A stretch of 64,000 nt of DNA. Source: Kitasatospora sp. Root107 (GTDB lineage: Bacteria; Actinomycetota; Actinomycetes; Streptomycetales; Streptomycetaceae). Made by a program: the position numbers and the translations under genes. Positions 15,750-25,099 of the stretch are shown here, piece by piece. Location of the stretch: contig NZ_LMCT01000012.1 in the NCBI RefSeq assembly GCF_001424875.1, positions 337,880-401,879 on the forward strand, read 5' to 3'. Position 1 is the stretch's first letter; each line of letters begins with the position of its first letter. The notes under the pieces were generated by a model. It made no database searches. It saw only the letters and a program-made list of their open reading frames with translations, and was not told the origin of the DNA.

Positions 15750-17414
15750 CTACTCCTTGGAGTCCTGTGCGGTGCGGGCTGGTTCATCTGATGGTTCGTC
15801 ATCGACGGCCGGGGCGTCGTCCTGGAGGTCGACGGCGATCTCGGCCAGTTCCTCGGCGATCCTCGCGGACTCGCTCCGGGCCAGTCCGGCGACCTCGACC
15901 AGGGTGCGGCCGTCGGGGCCCGCGGTGGCCCGCACCCAGACCCGGCGGCGCTGGACGAACAGCGAGCCGATCAGGCCGAGGATCGCGGCGACCGCGCCGA
16001 TCAGCGCGATCGAGTTGCCCGGCCGGTGCGAGACGGTGAAGCTCGCCCACTGCTGGTAGCCCTCGAAGGTGAGGGTCCCGTAGCCGTCCGGCAGGGTCCA
16101 GGCCTGGCCGGGCTTGAGCCTGGCGCGGGCCGGGTTGCCGTCCTGGGTGAGCTGGGTGAGGTGCTTGGTGTCGAGCTGGTAGACGTTCTGCGGCAAGCCG
16201 GAGTCGGTGCCGAGGTCGCCCGCGTAAGCGGTCAGCACCAGCATCGGGTCGGCCGCGTCCGGGAACAGCGAGACCGGGCCGGTCTTCTCGAAGCTCTCCG
16301 GGGCGGTCGGCAGGAAGTAGCCGTTGAAGCCCAGTTGGGTCTTCTTGCCGTCCTTCTCGCCGTAGTCGTTGACCTTGAGCACCCCGGTCGAGGTGAGGTT
16401 GCCGTCCTGCGGCAGGAAGGCGGTCGGGCCCGAGTAGACCTTCTCGCCCTTGGCGTTCTTCACGGTCACCACGGGCGCGTAGCCGTGGCCGATCAGGAAG
16501 ACCTTGTTGCCGCCGATCTCCAGCGGGTGGTTGACCTCGATGTCGCCCTTGGTCAGCTTCCCGGTGTCGCTGCCGGTCCAGTACCGGATGTGCGCGGTGA
16601 ACTGCCGGGCGCTGCCCGCCTGCGGGCCGCTGGTGGCGTACCTGGCGGTGAAGCCGTCCAGCTTGAAGCCGAACGGGTCCAGGTCCTCCAGGCCGTAGAA
16701 CTGGGAGCCGGTGAAGTCGTCCAGCTGGGTCGCGGTGTTGGAGTAACCCTGCTTCTCGATCACCAGCTTGCCGCCCTCGCCGCTGGCCAGGCTGGCCCAG
16801 GCGAAGCCGGCCAGCAGGGCGAACAGCGAGAGGTGGAAGGCCAGGTTGCCGACCTCGCGCAGGTACCCCTTCTCGGCCGCCACCGCGCCGCCGGAGAGGT
16901 GGGCACGGAAGCCGCGGCGCTTCAACTGTGCGTACGCGGCGGCGTTCACCGCCTTGTGCCCGGCCTCGGTGTGCCAGGCCGCGTAGACCGGCATCCGGGT
17001 CAGGTTCTTCGGCGCGGCCGGCGGCTTGGCCCGCAGCACGCCGACGAACTGCCAGGTCCGCGGGATGATGCAGCCCGCCAGCGAGACGAACAGCAGGATG
17101 TAGATCGCCGAGAACCAGGCCGAGCTGTACACGTCGAACAGCTGGAGCTTCTCGTACACCGGGCTGACGCCGGGGTGCGCCGCCTTCCAGGTCTGCACCT
17201 TGAAGGCGTTCTGGCTGTTCTGCGGGATCAGCGAGCCGGGGATGGCGGCCAGCGAGAGCAGGAACAGCAGGATCAGCGCGACCCGCATCGAGGTGAGCTG
17301 ACGCCACGTCCAGCGCAGCCAGCCGAGCGCTCCTATGCCGGACGGGCCGTCCTGCTCGGTCGGCGCGCTGCTGAGGCGCTCCGCGTCCGTCTCGAGATCT
17401 GTCTGGGTGCTCAC
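15750..17414 (-). CDS. resB: Cytochrome c biogenesis protein ResB
   Basis: 554 residues with three N-terminal membrane segments (first RVALILLFLLSLAAIPGSLIPQ), a large extracytoplasmic domain and a final segment (SIALIGAVAAILGLIGSLFV). It forms the system II heme-delivery synthetase with CcsB. GTG start 3 bp after the ccdA stop. The acidic C-terminal tail (DLQDDAPAVDDEPSDEP) is cytoplasmic. Confidence 0.93.
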   Translation of the reverse strand: MSTQTDLETDAERLSSAPTEQDGPSGIGALGWLRWTWRQLTSMRVALILLFLLSLAAIPGSLIPQNSQNAFKVQTWKAAHPGVSPVYEKLQLFDVYSSAWFSAIYILLFVSLAGCIIPRTWQFVGVLRAKPPAAPKNLTRMPVYAAWHTEAGHKAVNAAAYAQLKRRGFRAHLSGGAVAAEKGYLREVGNLAFHLSLFALLAGFAWASLASGEGGKLVIEKQGYSNTATQLDDFTGSQFYGLEDLDPFGFKLDGFTARYATSGPQAGSARQFTAHIRYWTGSDTGKLTKGDIEVNHPLEIGGNKVFLIGHGYAPVVTVKNAKGEKVYSGPTAFLPQDGNLTSTGVLKVNDYGEKDGKKTQLGFNGYFLPTAPESFEKTGPVSLFPDAADPMLVLTAYAGDLGTDSGLPQNVYQLDTKHLTQLTQDGNPARARLKPGQAWTLPDGYGTLTFEGYQQWASFTVSHRPGNSIALIGAVAAILGLIGSLFVQRRRVWVRATAGPDGRTLVEVAGLARSESARIAEELAEIAVDLQDDAPAVDDEPSDEPARTAQDSKE

Positions 17415-17417
17415 GGG

Positions 17418-18209
17418 TCAGATTCCGATCGAGAAGTCGGCGGCGAAGGACTGCATCTCACGGACCATCGAGTCCCAGGCGCCGGTGACGAGCAGCAGGC
17501 CGACCACGACCAGCATCCCGCCGCCGATCCGCATCACCCACTGGTAGTGCTGCTTGACCCAGCCGAAGGCGCCGAGCGCCCGGCGGAAGGCCAGCGCGGC
17601 CACCACGAACGGTACGCCGAGGCCGATGCAGTAGACGGCCATCAGGAGCGCGCCGCGCCAGGGTGAGGCCTGGTTCCAGGCCAGCCCCTGGATGCTCGCC
17701 AGGGTCGGTCCCACGCACGGGGTCCAGCCGACGCCGAAGACGACACCGAGCAGCGGCGCTCCGGCCAGGCCGATCACCGGGCGGCGGTGCGAGCGCACCT
17801 CACGCATCGACAGGCCCGGCAGCAGTCCCATGAAGGCGAGCCCCATCACGATGGTGAGGCAACCCATCACGATGCTGATGGTCCGTTGGTTCGCCTGCAG
17901 GGTCTGACCGAAGTAGCCGAACAGCGCGCCGCCGGAGACGAAGACGGCGGTGAAGCCGAGGATGAACAGCACCGAGCCCAGCAGCATCCGCCCGCGCTTG
18001 GCGCCGGTGGCATCAGCGAGGTCGGCGGCCGAGAAGCCGGTGACGTAGCTCAGGTAGCCCGGCACCAGCGGCAGCACGCACGGGGAGAAGAACGAGACCA
18101 GTCCGGCCGCCAGCGCGATCGGCACGGCCAGCAGGATCGCGCCGCTGGCCACGGTCTCGTTCTGACCCGCCGCGAGACCCTGGCTCAGCGCGAGGAGGGC
18201 GGCGCTCAC
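17418..18209 (-). CDS. ccdA: CcdA thiol-disulfide transmembrane electron carrier
   Basis: 263 residues, six membrane segments. The two reactive cysteines are in FFSPCVLPLVPGYLSYV (about 43) and GWTPCVGPTLASI (about 165). It moves reducing power from cytosolic thioredoxin to the extracytoplasmic TlpA-like protein encoded just upstream, keeping apocytochrome c thiols reduced. The GTG start overlaps the tlpA stop (GTGA, 18206-18209). Confidence 0.93.
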   Translation of the reverse strand: MSAALLALSQGLAAGQNETVASGAILLAVPIALAAGLVSFFSPCVLPLVPGYLSYVTGFSAADLADATGAKRGRMLLGSVLFILGFTAVFVSGGALFGYFGQTLQANQRTISIVMGCLTIVMGLAFMGLLPGLSMREVRSHRRPVIGLAGAPLLGVVFGVGWTPCVGPTLASIQGLAWNQASPWRGALLMAVYCIGLGVPFVVAALAFRRALGAFGWVKQHYQWVMRIGGGMLVVVGLLLVTGAWDSMVREMQSFAADFSIGI

Positions 18210-18805
18210 TTCGGCTCGGCCAGGACGGGCTGGATCAGCTTCTCCAGGTCCTCCGCCGAGATCGGCCGCATGGAGCGGGCGGCGAGCCTGCCCTGACGGT
18301 CCACCACGATCGTGGTCGGGATCGACTGCGGGTTGAGGCTGCCCTTGGGGAACTTGAGGATCTCGGTGGCGTCCGGGTCGTACAGGCTCGGGTAGGTGAT
18401 CCCGAAGCTGTCCTCGAACCGGATGGCGCTGTTCACGTCGGAGTCCCGGGTGTTGATCCCGAGGAACTGGACGTCCTGGGCCTGGTACTTCGACCAGACC
18501 TCCTGGAGCCCCTTCGCCTCGGCCCGGCAGGGGTTGCACCAGGAGCCCCAGACGTTGAGCACCACGACCTTGCCGCGGTAGTCGGCGAGGGCCGCCTTGT
18601 CACCGCGCAGGGTGATGCCCGAGATCGCGGGGGCGGTCTGCCTGGAGGCGAGCGGAGCGGTGTCGAGACCGCCGTTCGGATCGGAGATGAATCCGGTCCG
18701 GCCGTCGGAACTACTGGAGTCCGCAGTGCAACCGGTGAGGGTCAGCGCGGCGGCGGCCGCGAGTGCGGCGGCCGGGCGGAGGTAACGGCGGGTCGTCCCA
18801 GACAT
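18206..18805 (-). CDS. TlpA/ResA-like thioredoxin lipoprotein
   Basis: 199 residues. A lipobox ends at Cys (LTLTGCTADS), then a thioredoxin fold with active site NVWGSWCNPCRAEAKGL and cis-Pro SIPTTIVVD. It is the extracytoplasmic reductase of the cytochrome c maturation set and heads the operon tlpA-ccdA-resB-ccsB. The ATG lies 36 bp downstream of a terminator, so the operon promoter must be within or just before that stretch. Confidence 0.92.
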   Translation of the reverse strand: MSGTTRRYLRPAAALAAAAALTLTGCTADSSSSDGRTGFISDPNGGLDTAPLASRQTAPAISGITLRGDKAALADYRGKVVVLNVWGSWCNPCRAEAKGLQEVWSKYQAQDVQFLGINTRDSDVNSAIRFEDSFGITYPSLYDPDATEILKFPKGSLNPQSIPTTIVVDRQGRLAARSMRPISAEDLEKLIQPVLAEPK

Positions 18806-18840
18806 GTGAAAAGTTTCGCATGAGACTTTGGGCAGATTTA

Positions 18841-18871
18841 GGGGGGTCCGACGTTAGCCGACGGACCCCCC
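18841..18871 (-). terminator. Hairpin terminator of the hemL-phosphatase unit
   Basis: 10-bp perfect stem GGGGGGTCCG/CGGACCCCCC with an 11-nt loop, 72 bp beyond the phosphatase stop and upstream of tlpA. Confidence 0.75.
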
Positions 18872-18942
18872 TTGACCTGCGGTTCTTACGCTTACGATCC
18901 ACTTAATTCGGACAAACCGGCGTTGACATGCCGTCAGTCCGG

Positions 18943-19626
18943 TCAGGCGCCGAAGCTCTTGCCGACCGGAGCGTCGCCCTTCTTCCCCTTGCCCACCAGG
19001 TGGGCCGGCAGCAGGTCGCGGGCCGGCTCGCGGTAGCCGATCGAGACGATCCGGTCGCCCTCGTAGGTGAAGCTGGTCAGCGAGGCCAGCGAGCACTGCC
19101 GCTTGCGCGGGTCGTGCCAGAGCCGGCGCCGCTCGGCGAAGCTCCGGGCGATCCAGATCGGCAGCTGGTGGCTGACGCAGACCGCCTCGTGCCCGCGTGC
19201 CGCGTCCCGGGCCGCCGCGAGGGCACCCATCATCCGAACCGCCTGCTCGATGTACGGCTCGCCCCAGGAGGGGCGCAGCGGGTTGGTGAGGTACCGCCAG
19301 TACGCCGGGTTCTTCAGCGAGCCGTCACCGACGCCGAAGGTCTTGCCCTGGAAGATGTTGTCCGCCTCGATCAGCCGGTCGTCGACCGCGATCTCAAGGC
19401 CATGCGTCTTCCCGATCGGCTCGGCGGTCTCCTGCGCCCGCTCCAGCGGGGAGGCCACCACGTACGTGATGTCCCGGTCCGCGAGGTGCTCGGCCACCCG
19501 GTCCGCCATCTGCCGCCCCAGGTCGGACAGGTGATAGTCCGGCAGCCGGCCGTAGAGCACGCCCTCCGGGTTGTGCACCTCACCGTGCCGCATCAGGTGG
19601 ACGACGGTGATCTCTTTCGCACTCAC
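18943..19626 (-). CDS. Histidine-phosphatase (phosphoglycerate-mutase-like) family protein
   Basis: 227 residues. The catalytic RHG motif is in VVHLMRHGEVHNPEG, the second His in AVCVSHQLPIWIA, and the phosphate pocket Arg/Glu in SPLERAQETAEPI. GTG at 19626 has GAGGAG 8 nt upstream. It is encoded between hemL and the cytochrome c genes, as in S. coelicolor around SCO4469-4475, 20 bp after hemL, suggesting co-transcription. The substrate is unknown. Confidence 0.88.
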   Translation of the reverse strand: MSAKEITVVHLMRHGEVHNPEGVLYGRLPDYHLSDLGRQMADRVAEHLADRDITYVVASPLERAQETAEPIGKTHGLEIAVDDRLIEADNIFQGKTFGVGDGSLKNPAYWRYLTNPLRPSWGEPYIEQAVRMMGALAAARDAARGHEAVCVSHQLPIWIARSFAERRRLWHDPRKRQCSLASLTSFTYEGDRIVSIGYREPARDLLPAHLVGKGKKGDAPVGKSFGA

Positions 19627-19646
19627 TGTGCTCGCTCCTCGATGAC

Positions 19647-20981
19647 TTACGCGGGCCGGGCTTCCGCCGCCGCGCGGGCGGCAGCGGGCAGGGCGGCGGC
19701 GATCCACTCGATCGCGCGCTCGTCGTGCGCGGCCGAGACGAACCAGGACTCGAAGGCCGAGGGCGGCAGGTAGACGCCCTGGGCCAGCATGCTCTGGAAG
19801 AACGCGGTGAAGCGGAACGACTCCTGCTGCTTCGCCTCGTCGTAGTTGGTGACGGGCCGGTCGGTGAAGAACACCGAGAACATGTTGCTCGCGTTCTGCA
19901 GCCGGTGCGCCACCCCCTCCTTGGTCAGCGCCTGGCTCACCAGCGCGGAGATCTCGGCGGCGACCAGGTCCACCTTCTCGTACACCGCGTCGGTGCAGTG
20001 CTGCAGCTGCGCCAGACCGGCGGCGGTGGCGATCGGGTTACCGGAGAGCGTGCCCGCCTGGTAGACCGGACCGGCCGGGGCCAGGTACGCCATCACGTCG
20101 GCCCGGCCACCGAACGCGGCGGCCGGGAAGCCACCGCCCATCACCTTGCCGAAGGTCAGCAGGTCGGGCGCCCAGCCCTCGACGGCCGCCTCGACGCCGT
20201 ACCAGCCGGCCTTGGAAGTACGGAAGCCGGTCATCACCTCGTCCGAGATGAACAGCGCGCCGTTGCTCCGGCAGAGCTCCGAGAGCCCCTTGTTGAAGCC
20301 GGGCAGCGGCGGGACCACGCCCATGTTGCCGGGCGAGGCCTCGGTGATCACGCAGGCGATCTGGCCCGGGTTGGCCGCGAAGGCCGCCTCGACCGCGTCC
20401 AGGTCGTTGTAGGGCAGCACGATGGTGTCGCCCGCCTGAGCCCCCGTCACCCCGGGGGTGTCCGGCAGGCCGAAGGTGGCGACGCCGGAGCCGGCCGCCA
20501 CCAGCAGGGCGTCCACGTGGCCGTGGTAGCAGCCCGCGAACTTGATGATCTTCGCCCGGCCGGTGAAACCACGGGCCAGCCGGATCGCCGACATGGTCGC
20601 CTCGGTCCCGCTGGACACCAGCCGGACCTGCTCCACCGGTGCGACCCGGGAGACGATCTCCTCGCCGAGCAGCACCTCGCCCTCGCCGGGCGTACCGAAG
20701 GAGGTGCCGCGGCTCACCGCCTGCTGCACCGCCTCGATCACCGCGGGGTGCGCGTGGCCCAGGATCATCGGACCCCAGGAGCAGACCAGGTCGACGTACT
20801 CACGGCCGTCGGCGTCGGTGAGATAGGGGCCGGTGCCGGACACCATGAAGCGCGGGGTGCCGCCGACCGCGCGGAAGGCGCGCACCGGGGAGTTGACGCC
20901 GCCGGGGGTCACGACCGACGCGCGGTCGAACAGCGACTGGCTCTGCGGGGCCTCATAGGGATAGCTCTTCGGGTTGGTCAC
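19647..20981 (-). CDS. hemL: Glutamate-1-semialdehyde 2,1-aminomutase
   Basis: 444 residues. PLP enzyme that makes 5-aminolevulinate from glutamate semialdehyde, the product of HemA (encoded near 48.3 kb). The PLP lysine is in [24 protein letters not shown] and [16 protein letters not shown] are the usual cofactor contacts. GTG start at 20981. It feeds the heme, siroheme and cobalamin routes and lies next to the cytochrome c assembly genes. Confidence 0.95.
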   Translation of the reverse strand: MTNPKSYPYEAPQSQSLFDRASVVTPGGVNSPVRAFRAVGGTPRFMVSGTGPYLTDADGREYVDLVCSWGPMILGHAHPAVIEAVQQAVSRGTSFGTPGEGEVLLGEEIVSRVAPVEQVRLVSSGTEATMSAIRLARGFTGRAKIIKFAGCYHGHVDALLVAAGSGVATFGLPDTPGVTGAQAGDTIVLPYNDLDAVEAAFAANPGQIACVITEASPGNMGVVPPLPGFNKGLSELCRSNGALFISDEVMTGFRTSKAGWYGVEAAVEGWAPDLLTFGKVMGGGFPAAAFGGRADVMAYLAPAGPVYQAGTLSGNPIATAAGLAQLQHCTDAVYEKVDLVAAEISALVSQALTKEGVAHRLQNASNMFSVFFTDRPVTNYDEAKQQESFRFTAFFQSMLAQGVYLPPSAFESWFVSAAHDERAIEWIAAALPAAARAAAEARPA

Positions 20982-21281
20982 CCGGACATGGTCTCAAATC
21001 GTGTCCTGCACCTCCGCATGTCGGACCCGATCATCTGGAACGATGATCCTGGTACCGGGCGGGGTACTGCCTTGATGTGACCCGAACGGACTGTACGGTC
21101 TGTAGCGTCGTGGGTACGGTTATCCGTACCACCGCGATCGGCGGCCCACTCCGATGATGGGTCAGACTGTGACCGGCCGGTCCGTGTACGACAGCGCGGA
21201 GCGGGTAGTGGGCACGTTCGGAGGGACACCGAGCGTGCGGGGGTCTGTCGATTGCGGCGAATTCCGGTGAGGATGGTCCGA
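20982..21281. promoter_or_regulatory. Divergent control region of hemL with a palindrome
   Basis: 300 bp with no gene. It contains a perfect hyphenated palindrome GGTACGG-TTAT-CCGTACC (21113-21130), a second GGTAC...GGTAC pair near 21050 and TGTACGGTCTGTAGCGT near 21092, which looks like promoter material. Regulator unknown; no Rex-type site is seen. Confidence 0.45.
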
Positions 21282-21884
21282 GTGTCCGAGGCGCAGGACG
21301 GCCCCGACGAGGCCGTGGGTGGCTCACGTCGGCGTGCCGGAGCGGCCGGCGGGGGTACCGGTGCGGGCGGCAGGGGAAGGCGGGGCGAAGGCAGAGTGGG
21401 GGTCACCTACAAGTACTTCGGCGCACCCGACCGCGCCACCGCCGCCAGAGTCCCCACCGCCCTCGGCCCCGGCGGCCTCGGCCTGGACGCCGGCGAGCTC
21501 GGCTCCCTCGGCCGCCTCGGCGACCTGATGGAGACCAGTGGCTCCCCGAACGGCCACCTCTCCACCAAGATCAAGCCCGAGACCATGTCCGCGATGGTCC
21601 TGACGGGCATTCAGGGCGTCCCCCTGCACCAGGTCCCACCCCTGGAGCTGGTCGTCCTGCACCCCGACTACGCCGTGGTCCAGCTCCCCCACACCGTCGT
21701 CGAACCCCTCCGCAAGGCCGACGAGACCGAACTCGGCGCCGCCGCCTTCATCTGGTCCACCGTCCCCGACCGCCGGGGGCCCCGGGACGCCTTCGTGATC
21801 TACACGATGCTGCACGAGTGGCAGGACTTCGCGAACCGGCTGCACGACGCGGGGCACCAGCTGTACTGCCTGGTCTGGCCTTGA
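21282..21884 (+). CDS. Conserved hypothetical protein
   Basis: 200 residues from GTG 21282, with GAGG 9 nt upstream; an in-frame ATG at 21273 is the alternative. The first 40 residues are low-complexity Gly/Arg and may be a linker or over-extended start; the ordered part begins VTYKYFGAPDRATAARVP and ends LHEWQDFANRLHDAGHQLYCLVWP. No known domain recognised. Soluble, no signal peptide. Its stop overlaps the next start (TTGA). Confidence 0.7.
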   Translation: MSEAQDGPDEAVGGSRRRAGAAGGGTGAGGRGRRGEGRVGVTYKYFGAPDRATAARVPTALGPGGLGLDAGELGSLGRLGDLMETSGSPNGHLSTKIKPETMSAMVLTGIQGVPLHQVPPLELVVLHPDYAVVQLPHTVVEPLRKADETELGAAAFIWSTVPDRRGPRDAFVIYTMLHEWQDFANRLHDAGHQLYCLVWP

Positions 21885-22210
21885 GCCGCCTGCTGCGCCT
21901 CCGGCTCCGGCTGCAGCGCGCGGGCCGGGGCCGCCGGACGGTCGACTGGCTGCTGCTCTACGCCACCCCGGAGAGCTGGCGGTTCAGTGCCTGCCTCCTC
22001 CCCGAGGGCGGCATCGCCTGCGGCTGGGTCGAGGCAGCCGCCCCCGACGATCCGGTGGAGACCGCCGGGCTCGCCCTCCGACGGCAGCTCCGCGACTTCA
22101 TCCCGCCCGGGGCCACCGTCACCTGGTCCCCCGGCGACAAGCCCGGCTGGTGGCACGGCACCGTCCGGCCGGAGGCCGACGGCACCGCTGACGGTGGGTC
22201 GGTCGAGTAG
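21881..22210 (+). CDS. Hypothetical protein coupled to the preceding gene
   Basis: 109 residues from TTG 21881, overlapping the previous stop by 4 nt. A basic start (SRLLRLRLRLQRAGRGRR) is followed by WLLLYATPESWRFSACLLPEG and an acidic tail. No family recognised. It ends one base before the convergent oxidoreductase stop, so the two transcripts meet tail to tail. Confidence 0.6.
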   Translation: MSRLLRLRLRLQRAGRGRRTVDWLLLYATPESWRFSACLLPEGGIACGWVEAAAPDDPVETAGLALRRQLRDFIPPGATVTWSPGDKPGWWHGTVRPEADGTADGGSVE

Positions 22211-23182
22211 CTACCCGGCCACTTGGAGGACGATCTTGCCCTGGAGGTGGCCCCGTTCGGCGCGGGCGTGCGCCCGGGCGGCCTCGCTCAGCGGGAAGAC
22301 GCTGTCGATGCCGACCTGGAGCCGGCCGGTGTCCAGCAGGTCCGCCAGCTCGGCCAGTTGATTCCCGTCGGAGCGCACCTGCCAGCCGCCCACCGTGACA
22401 CCCGCGGCCGCCGCGCGTTCGGGGTGGTAGTCACCGAGGAACACCGGGGCGATCCGGCCACCACGACGCAGCGCCGGCAGCAGACGGTGGCCGTCCGGGC
22501 CGCCGACGGTATCGATCAGGACATCCACCTCGTCCCGTACGACCTCCTCGACGGCGGCCCTGGTGTAGTCCACGAACCGGTCGACGCCCAGATCCGTCAG
22601 GAAGTCCTCGTGCCGTCCCGAGGCCACCGCGATGACCTGCGCGGCGCCCGCGATCCTGGCCAGCTGTACGGCGAAGTGACCGACTCCGCCGGCCGCACCG
22701 TTCACCAGCACCGTGCCGCCCACTCCGAGCCGCAGGTGATCGACGACGAACTGGTACGCGGTGAGGCCCGCCATCGGCACCGCCGCCGCCTCGAGATGCC
22801 CGAGGGCAGCCGGTTTGCGGGCCAGGTGCGCGGCGGGCGAAATGGCGTACTCGGCGTAACCGGCGGCCCGGCCGGGGAAGTTCACCAGCCCGAACACCTC
22901 GCCACCGACCTGCCATCCGCTGTCTCCGGGGCCGAGCTCCGCGACCACGCCGGAGATGTCGGAGCCCGGCGTGAACGGCAGCGGCCACACCGGGCGGATC
23001 GCCTCCGGGATGTTGTCGAAGCCCCGACGCGCGTACCAGTCGGGCGGGTTGACCCCGGCCGCGTGCACCCTGACCAGTACTTCCCCCGGCCCCGGTACGG
23101 GCCTCGGCACCTGCTCGTACGTCAACTGCTCCGGCCCGCCGAAGGCGTGCACCCGCGCGGCCCACATCAGTACTGTCCCCAT
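22211..23182 (-). CDS. NADP-dependent zinc-free quinone oxidoreductase (MDR family)
   Basis: 323 residues. GroES-like N-terminal domain (GPGEVLVRVHAAGVNPPDW) and Rossmann domain with VLVNGAAGGVGHFAVQLARIAGA; catalytic zinc ligands are absent, as in quinone oxidoreductases. It probably reduces quinones or reactive enones. Divergent from a TetR gene with two operators between them, so it is very likely the regulated target and inducible by the regulator's ligand. Confidence 0.9.
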   Translation of the reverse strand: MGTVLMWAARVHAFGGPEQLTYEQVPRPVPGPGEVLVRVHAAGVNPPDWYARRGFDNIPEAIRPVWPLPFTPGSDISGVVAELGPGDSGWQVGGEVFGLVNFPGRAAGYAEYAISPAAHLARKPAALGHLEAAAVPMAGLTAYQFVVDHLRLGVGGTVLVNGAAGGVGHFAVQLARIAGAAQVIAVASGRHEDFLTDLGVDRFVDYTRAAVEEVVRDEVDVLIDTVGGPDGHRLLPALRRGGRIAPVFLGDYHPERAAAAGVTVGGWQVRSDGNQLAELADLLDTGRLQVGIDSVFPLSEAARAHARAERGHLQGKIVLQVAG

Positions 23183-23224
23183 GACGTCCCCCCAGGGATC
23201 CGGTACGCCCCGGCCGATAGAATC

Positions 23225-23263
23225 CGGAGCACTGCTCCGAATCATAAGCGGAGCAGTGCTCCG
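23225..23263. promoter_or_regulatory. Twin TetR operators
   Basis: Two 15-bp perfect palindromes, CGGAGCACTGCTCCG (23225-23239) and CGGAGCAGTGCTCCG (23249-23263), centres 24 bp apart, between the oxidoreductase and tetR starts. Arms are identical and only the central base differs. Confidence 0.88.
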
Positions 23264-23285
23264 ATTGCCAACGTCAGGAATTCCC

Positions 23286-23876
23286 ATGGCAGATGAACCC
23301 ACACCTTCAGGGCAGCGGGCCGACGCCCAGCGCAATCGCGAGCGCATCCTCGGCGCCGCCCGCGAGGTCGTCGGCGAGGAGGGCACCCAGGCGTCGCTCC
23401 GGGACGTCGCCCGTCGGGCCGGGGTCGGCCTTGGCACGCTCTACCGGCACTTCCCGACCCGCGACGCACTGCTGGAAACCCTGCTGCGGACCGGCTTCGA
23501 CCACCTCACCGAGCTGGCCGCCGCCCCACCCGCCGCCGAGCTGCCGCCGGAACGCGTACTCGCGGACTGGCTGGGCGAGTTCACCCTCCGGGCCGGCGCC
23601 TTCCGTGGGCTGCCCGCCTCGCTGATGGCCACCCTCGACGACCCGGAATCGGCCCTGCACGCCTCCTGCGTGACCATGCGCGAGGCCGGCGGCCGACTGC
23701 TGCGCGCGGCCCAGGAGGCGGGCCGGATCCGCCCCGACGTGGACCCCATCGACCTCTTCGCTCTGGTGAACGCCCTCAGCTGGATCGCCGACCAGGCTCC
23801 CTCGATCGCCGCCCGCCGCGAGCACCTGCTCACGCTGGTCATGGACGGCCTCGCGCACCCGGGCCCAAGGAACTGA
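23286..23876 (+). CDS. TetR-family repressor
   Basis: 196 residues. The HTH is in ASLRDVARRAGVGLGTLYRHFPTRDALLETLL (about 35-65); the C-terminal ligand domain is of the SBD/TetR_C type seen in oxidoreductase-linked regulators. ATG at 23286 with AGGAA 6 nt upstream. It presumably binds the twin palindromes just upstream, repressing itself and the divergent quinone oxidoreductase. Confidence 0.92.
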   Translation: MADEPTPSGQRADAQRNRERILGAAREVVGEEGTQASLRDVARRAGVGLGTLYRHFPTRDALLETLLRTGFDHLTELAAAPPAAELPPERVLADWLGEFTLRAGAFRGLPASLMATLDDPESALHASCVTMREAGGRLLRAAQEAGRIRPDVDPIDLFALVNALSWIADQAPSIAARREHLLTLVMDGLAHPGPRN

Positions 23877-23901
23877 AACCCCGAACGCAATTGACGGCTA
23901 G

Positions 23902-25071
23902 TCAGACAGACAACCGGCTGGAGAGCGGCGGCGGGCTCCAGGGGTCGGTGCGGGGCTTGGCGGAGCGGACGCCGTACTCGCTCTTGAGGTGTTCGGGGAT
24001 GGCGTACTGCATGACCCGGCCGCGGGTGAGGGAGCTGAGCTCGAAGCGGGCGGTCAGGTCGCCGAGGCGGTCCAGCGCCCAGGCCCCGAGCGGGGAGATG
24101 TCCTCGATGCTTTCGAGGACGCCGAGCAGGGACGGGGTGAGGCCGATGGCCTTGTCCCAGGCGGAGCGCGGTACTTGGAGCCAGTCGGCGCAGGTGTCGC
24201 CGATCAGGTATCGGATCAGGGCGGCCACCACCGGGTCGAGCAGCGTGCCGGGCACCACCTCCTCGTAGAGGGCGATGAGCTGGCGGGTGAGCGCGACGCC
24301 CTCCTCGGAGGGGCCCATGTGGCGGGCCATGTAGAGGTCGGAGAAGTCGCGGGCCTGCTCCAGGTCGGCGGGGGCTGCGGCGGTGTCGATGCCGAGGATC
24401 GCGCCGACCACCCGCCAGGCGTAGAAGTACGCCTCGGCGCCTTCGTTGGAGATGTGGATGCCCATCCGGTGCAGGGCGTCCAGCACCTGGATGGAGAACA
24501 TCATCTGACCGCCGATCATGTCCTCCTGACAGATCGGCACGCCGAGCGCGGCTTCGTCCCAGCGGTTCTCGCGGCGCAGGTGGTGGCGGATCGAGGCGTG
24601 CAGCAGGCGGACCTTCTGGGCGGCGGGGATGAACCGGCCGCCGGCCTCGAAGGCGTCGGGCTGCATCAGATAGAGGGTGAACTGGCCGGTCTCCGCCATC
24701 CGTTTGGAGGGGTACTCGAGCGAGTGCGTCGCGCTGAGCAGCCTGGCGATGTGCGGGACGACGTAGCAGGCGGGCATCGAGGCGAAGGACAGGGCGGTGG
24801 AGATGTGGACGTTGTTGTCGATGAAGAACAGCCGGGCCTTCTCCATCTGGTCCCAGTCCACCCAGTCGGGCGGCGTGGCGGTGGCCTCCAGGTAGGCGCG
24901 TGCCTCGGCCGGGACGTCGGCGGGCAGCGGCTGGCCGGTCTGCGCGAACCAGCGCATCAGGGTGTTGAACCTGCCGATCTCACCGCGCTCGAACAGTGCG
25001 GTGACCACGGCATCGGCCGTCGGGTCACCCTGCAGACGCAGGGCGTCCATCGCTTCGGGTGTCACGGTCAT
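23902..25071 (-). CDS. MpaB/latex-clearing-protein-like oxygenase (DUF2236)
   Basis: 389 residues. It belongs to the b-type heme DUF2236 family that includes Lcp rubber oxygenase: the segment SKRMAETGQFTLYLMQPDAF preserves the Arg-x3-Thr pair, and VRLLHASIRHHLRR supplies the probable axial His. Unlike secreted Lcp it has no Tat or Sec signal, so it should act in the cytosol. It follows a polyprenyl synthase gene by 28 bp on the same strand, suggesting a prenoid-derived substrate; that link is inference. Confidence 0.85.
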   Translation of the reverse strand: MTVTPEAMDALRLQGDPTADAVVTALFERGEIGRFNTLMRWFAQTGQPLPADVPAEARAYLEATATPPDWVDWDQMEKARLFFIDNNVHISTALSFASMPACYVVPHIARLLSATHSLEYPSKRMAETGQFTLYLMQPDAFEAGGRFIPAAQKVRLLHASIRHHLRRENRWDEAALGVPICQEDMIGGQMMFSIQVLDALHRMGIHISNEGAEAYFYAWRVVGAILGIDTAAAPADLEQARDFSDLYMARHMGPSEEGVALTRQLIALYEEVVPGTLLDPVVAALIRYLIGDTCADWLQVPRSAWDKAIGLTPSLLGVLESIEDISPLGAWALDRLGDLTARFELSSLTRGRVMQYAIPEHLKSEYGVRSAKPRTDPWSPPPLSSRLSV

Positions 25072-25099
25072 CGGGCGCCCTCGTTCGGTGTCGGGTTGG

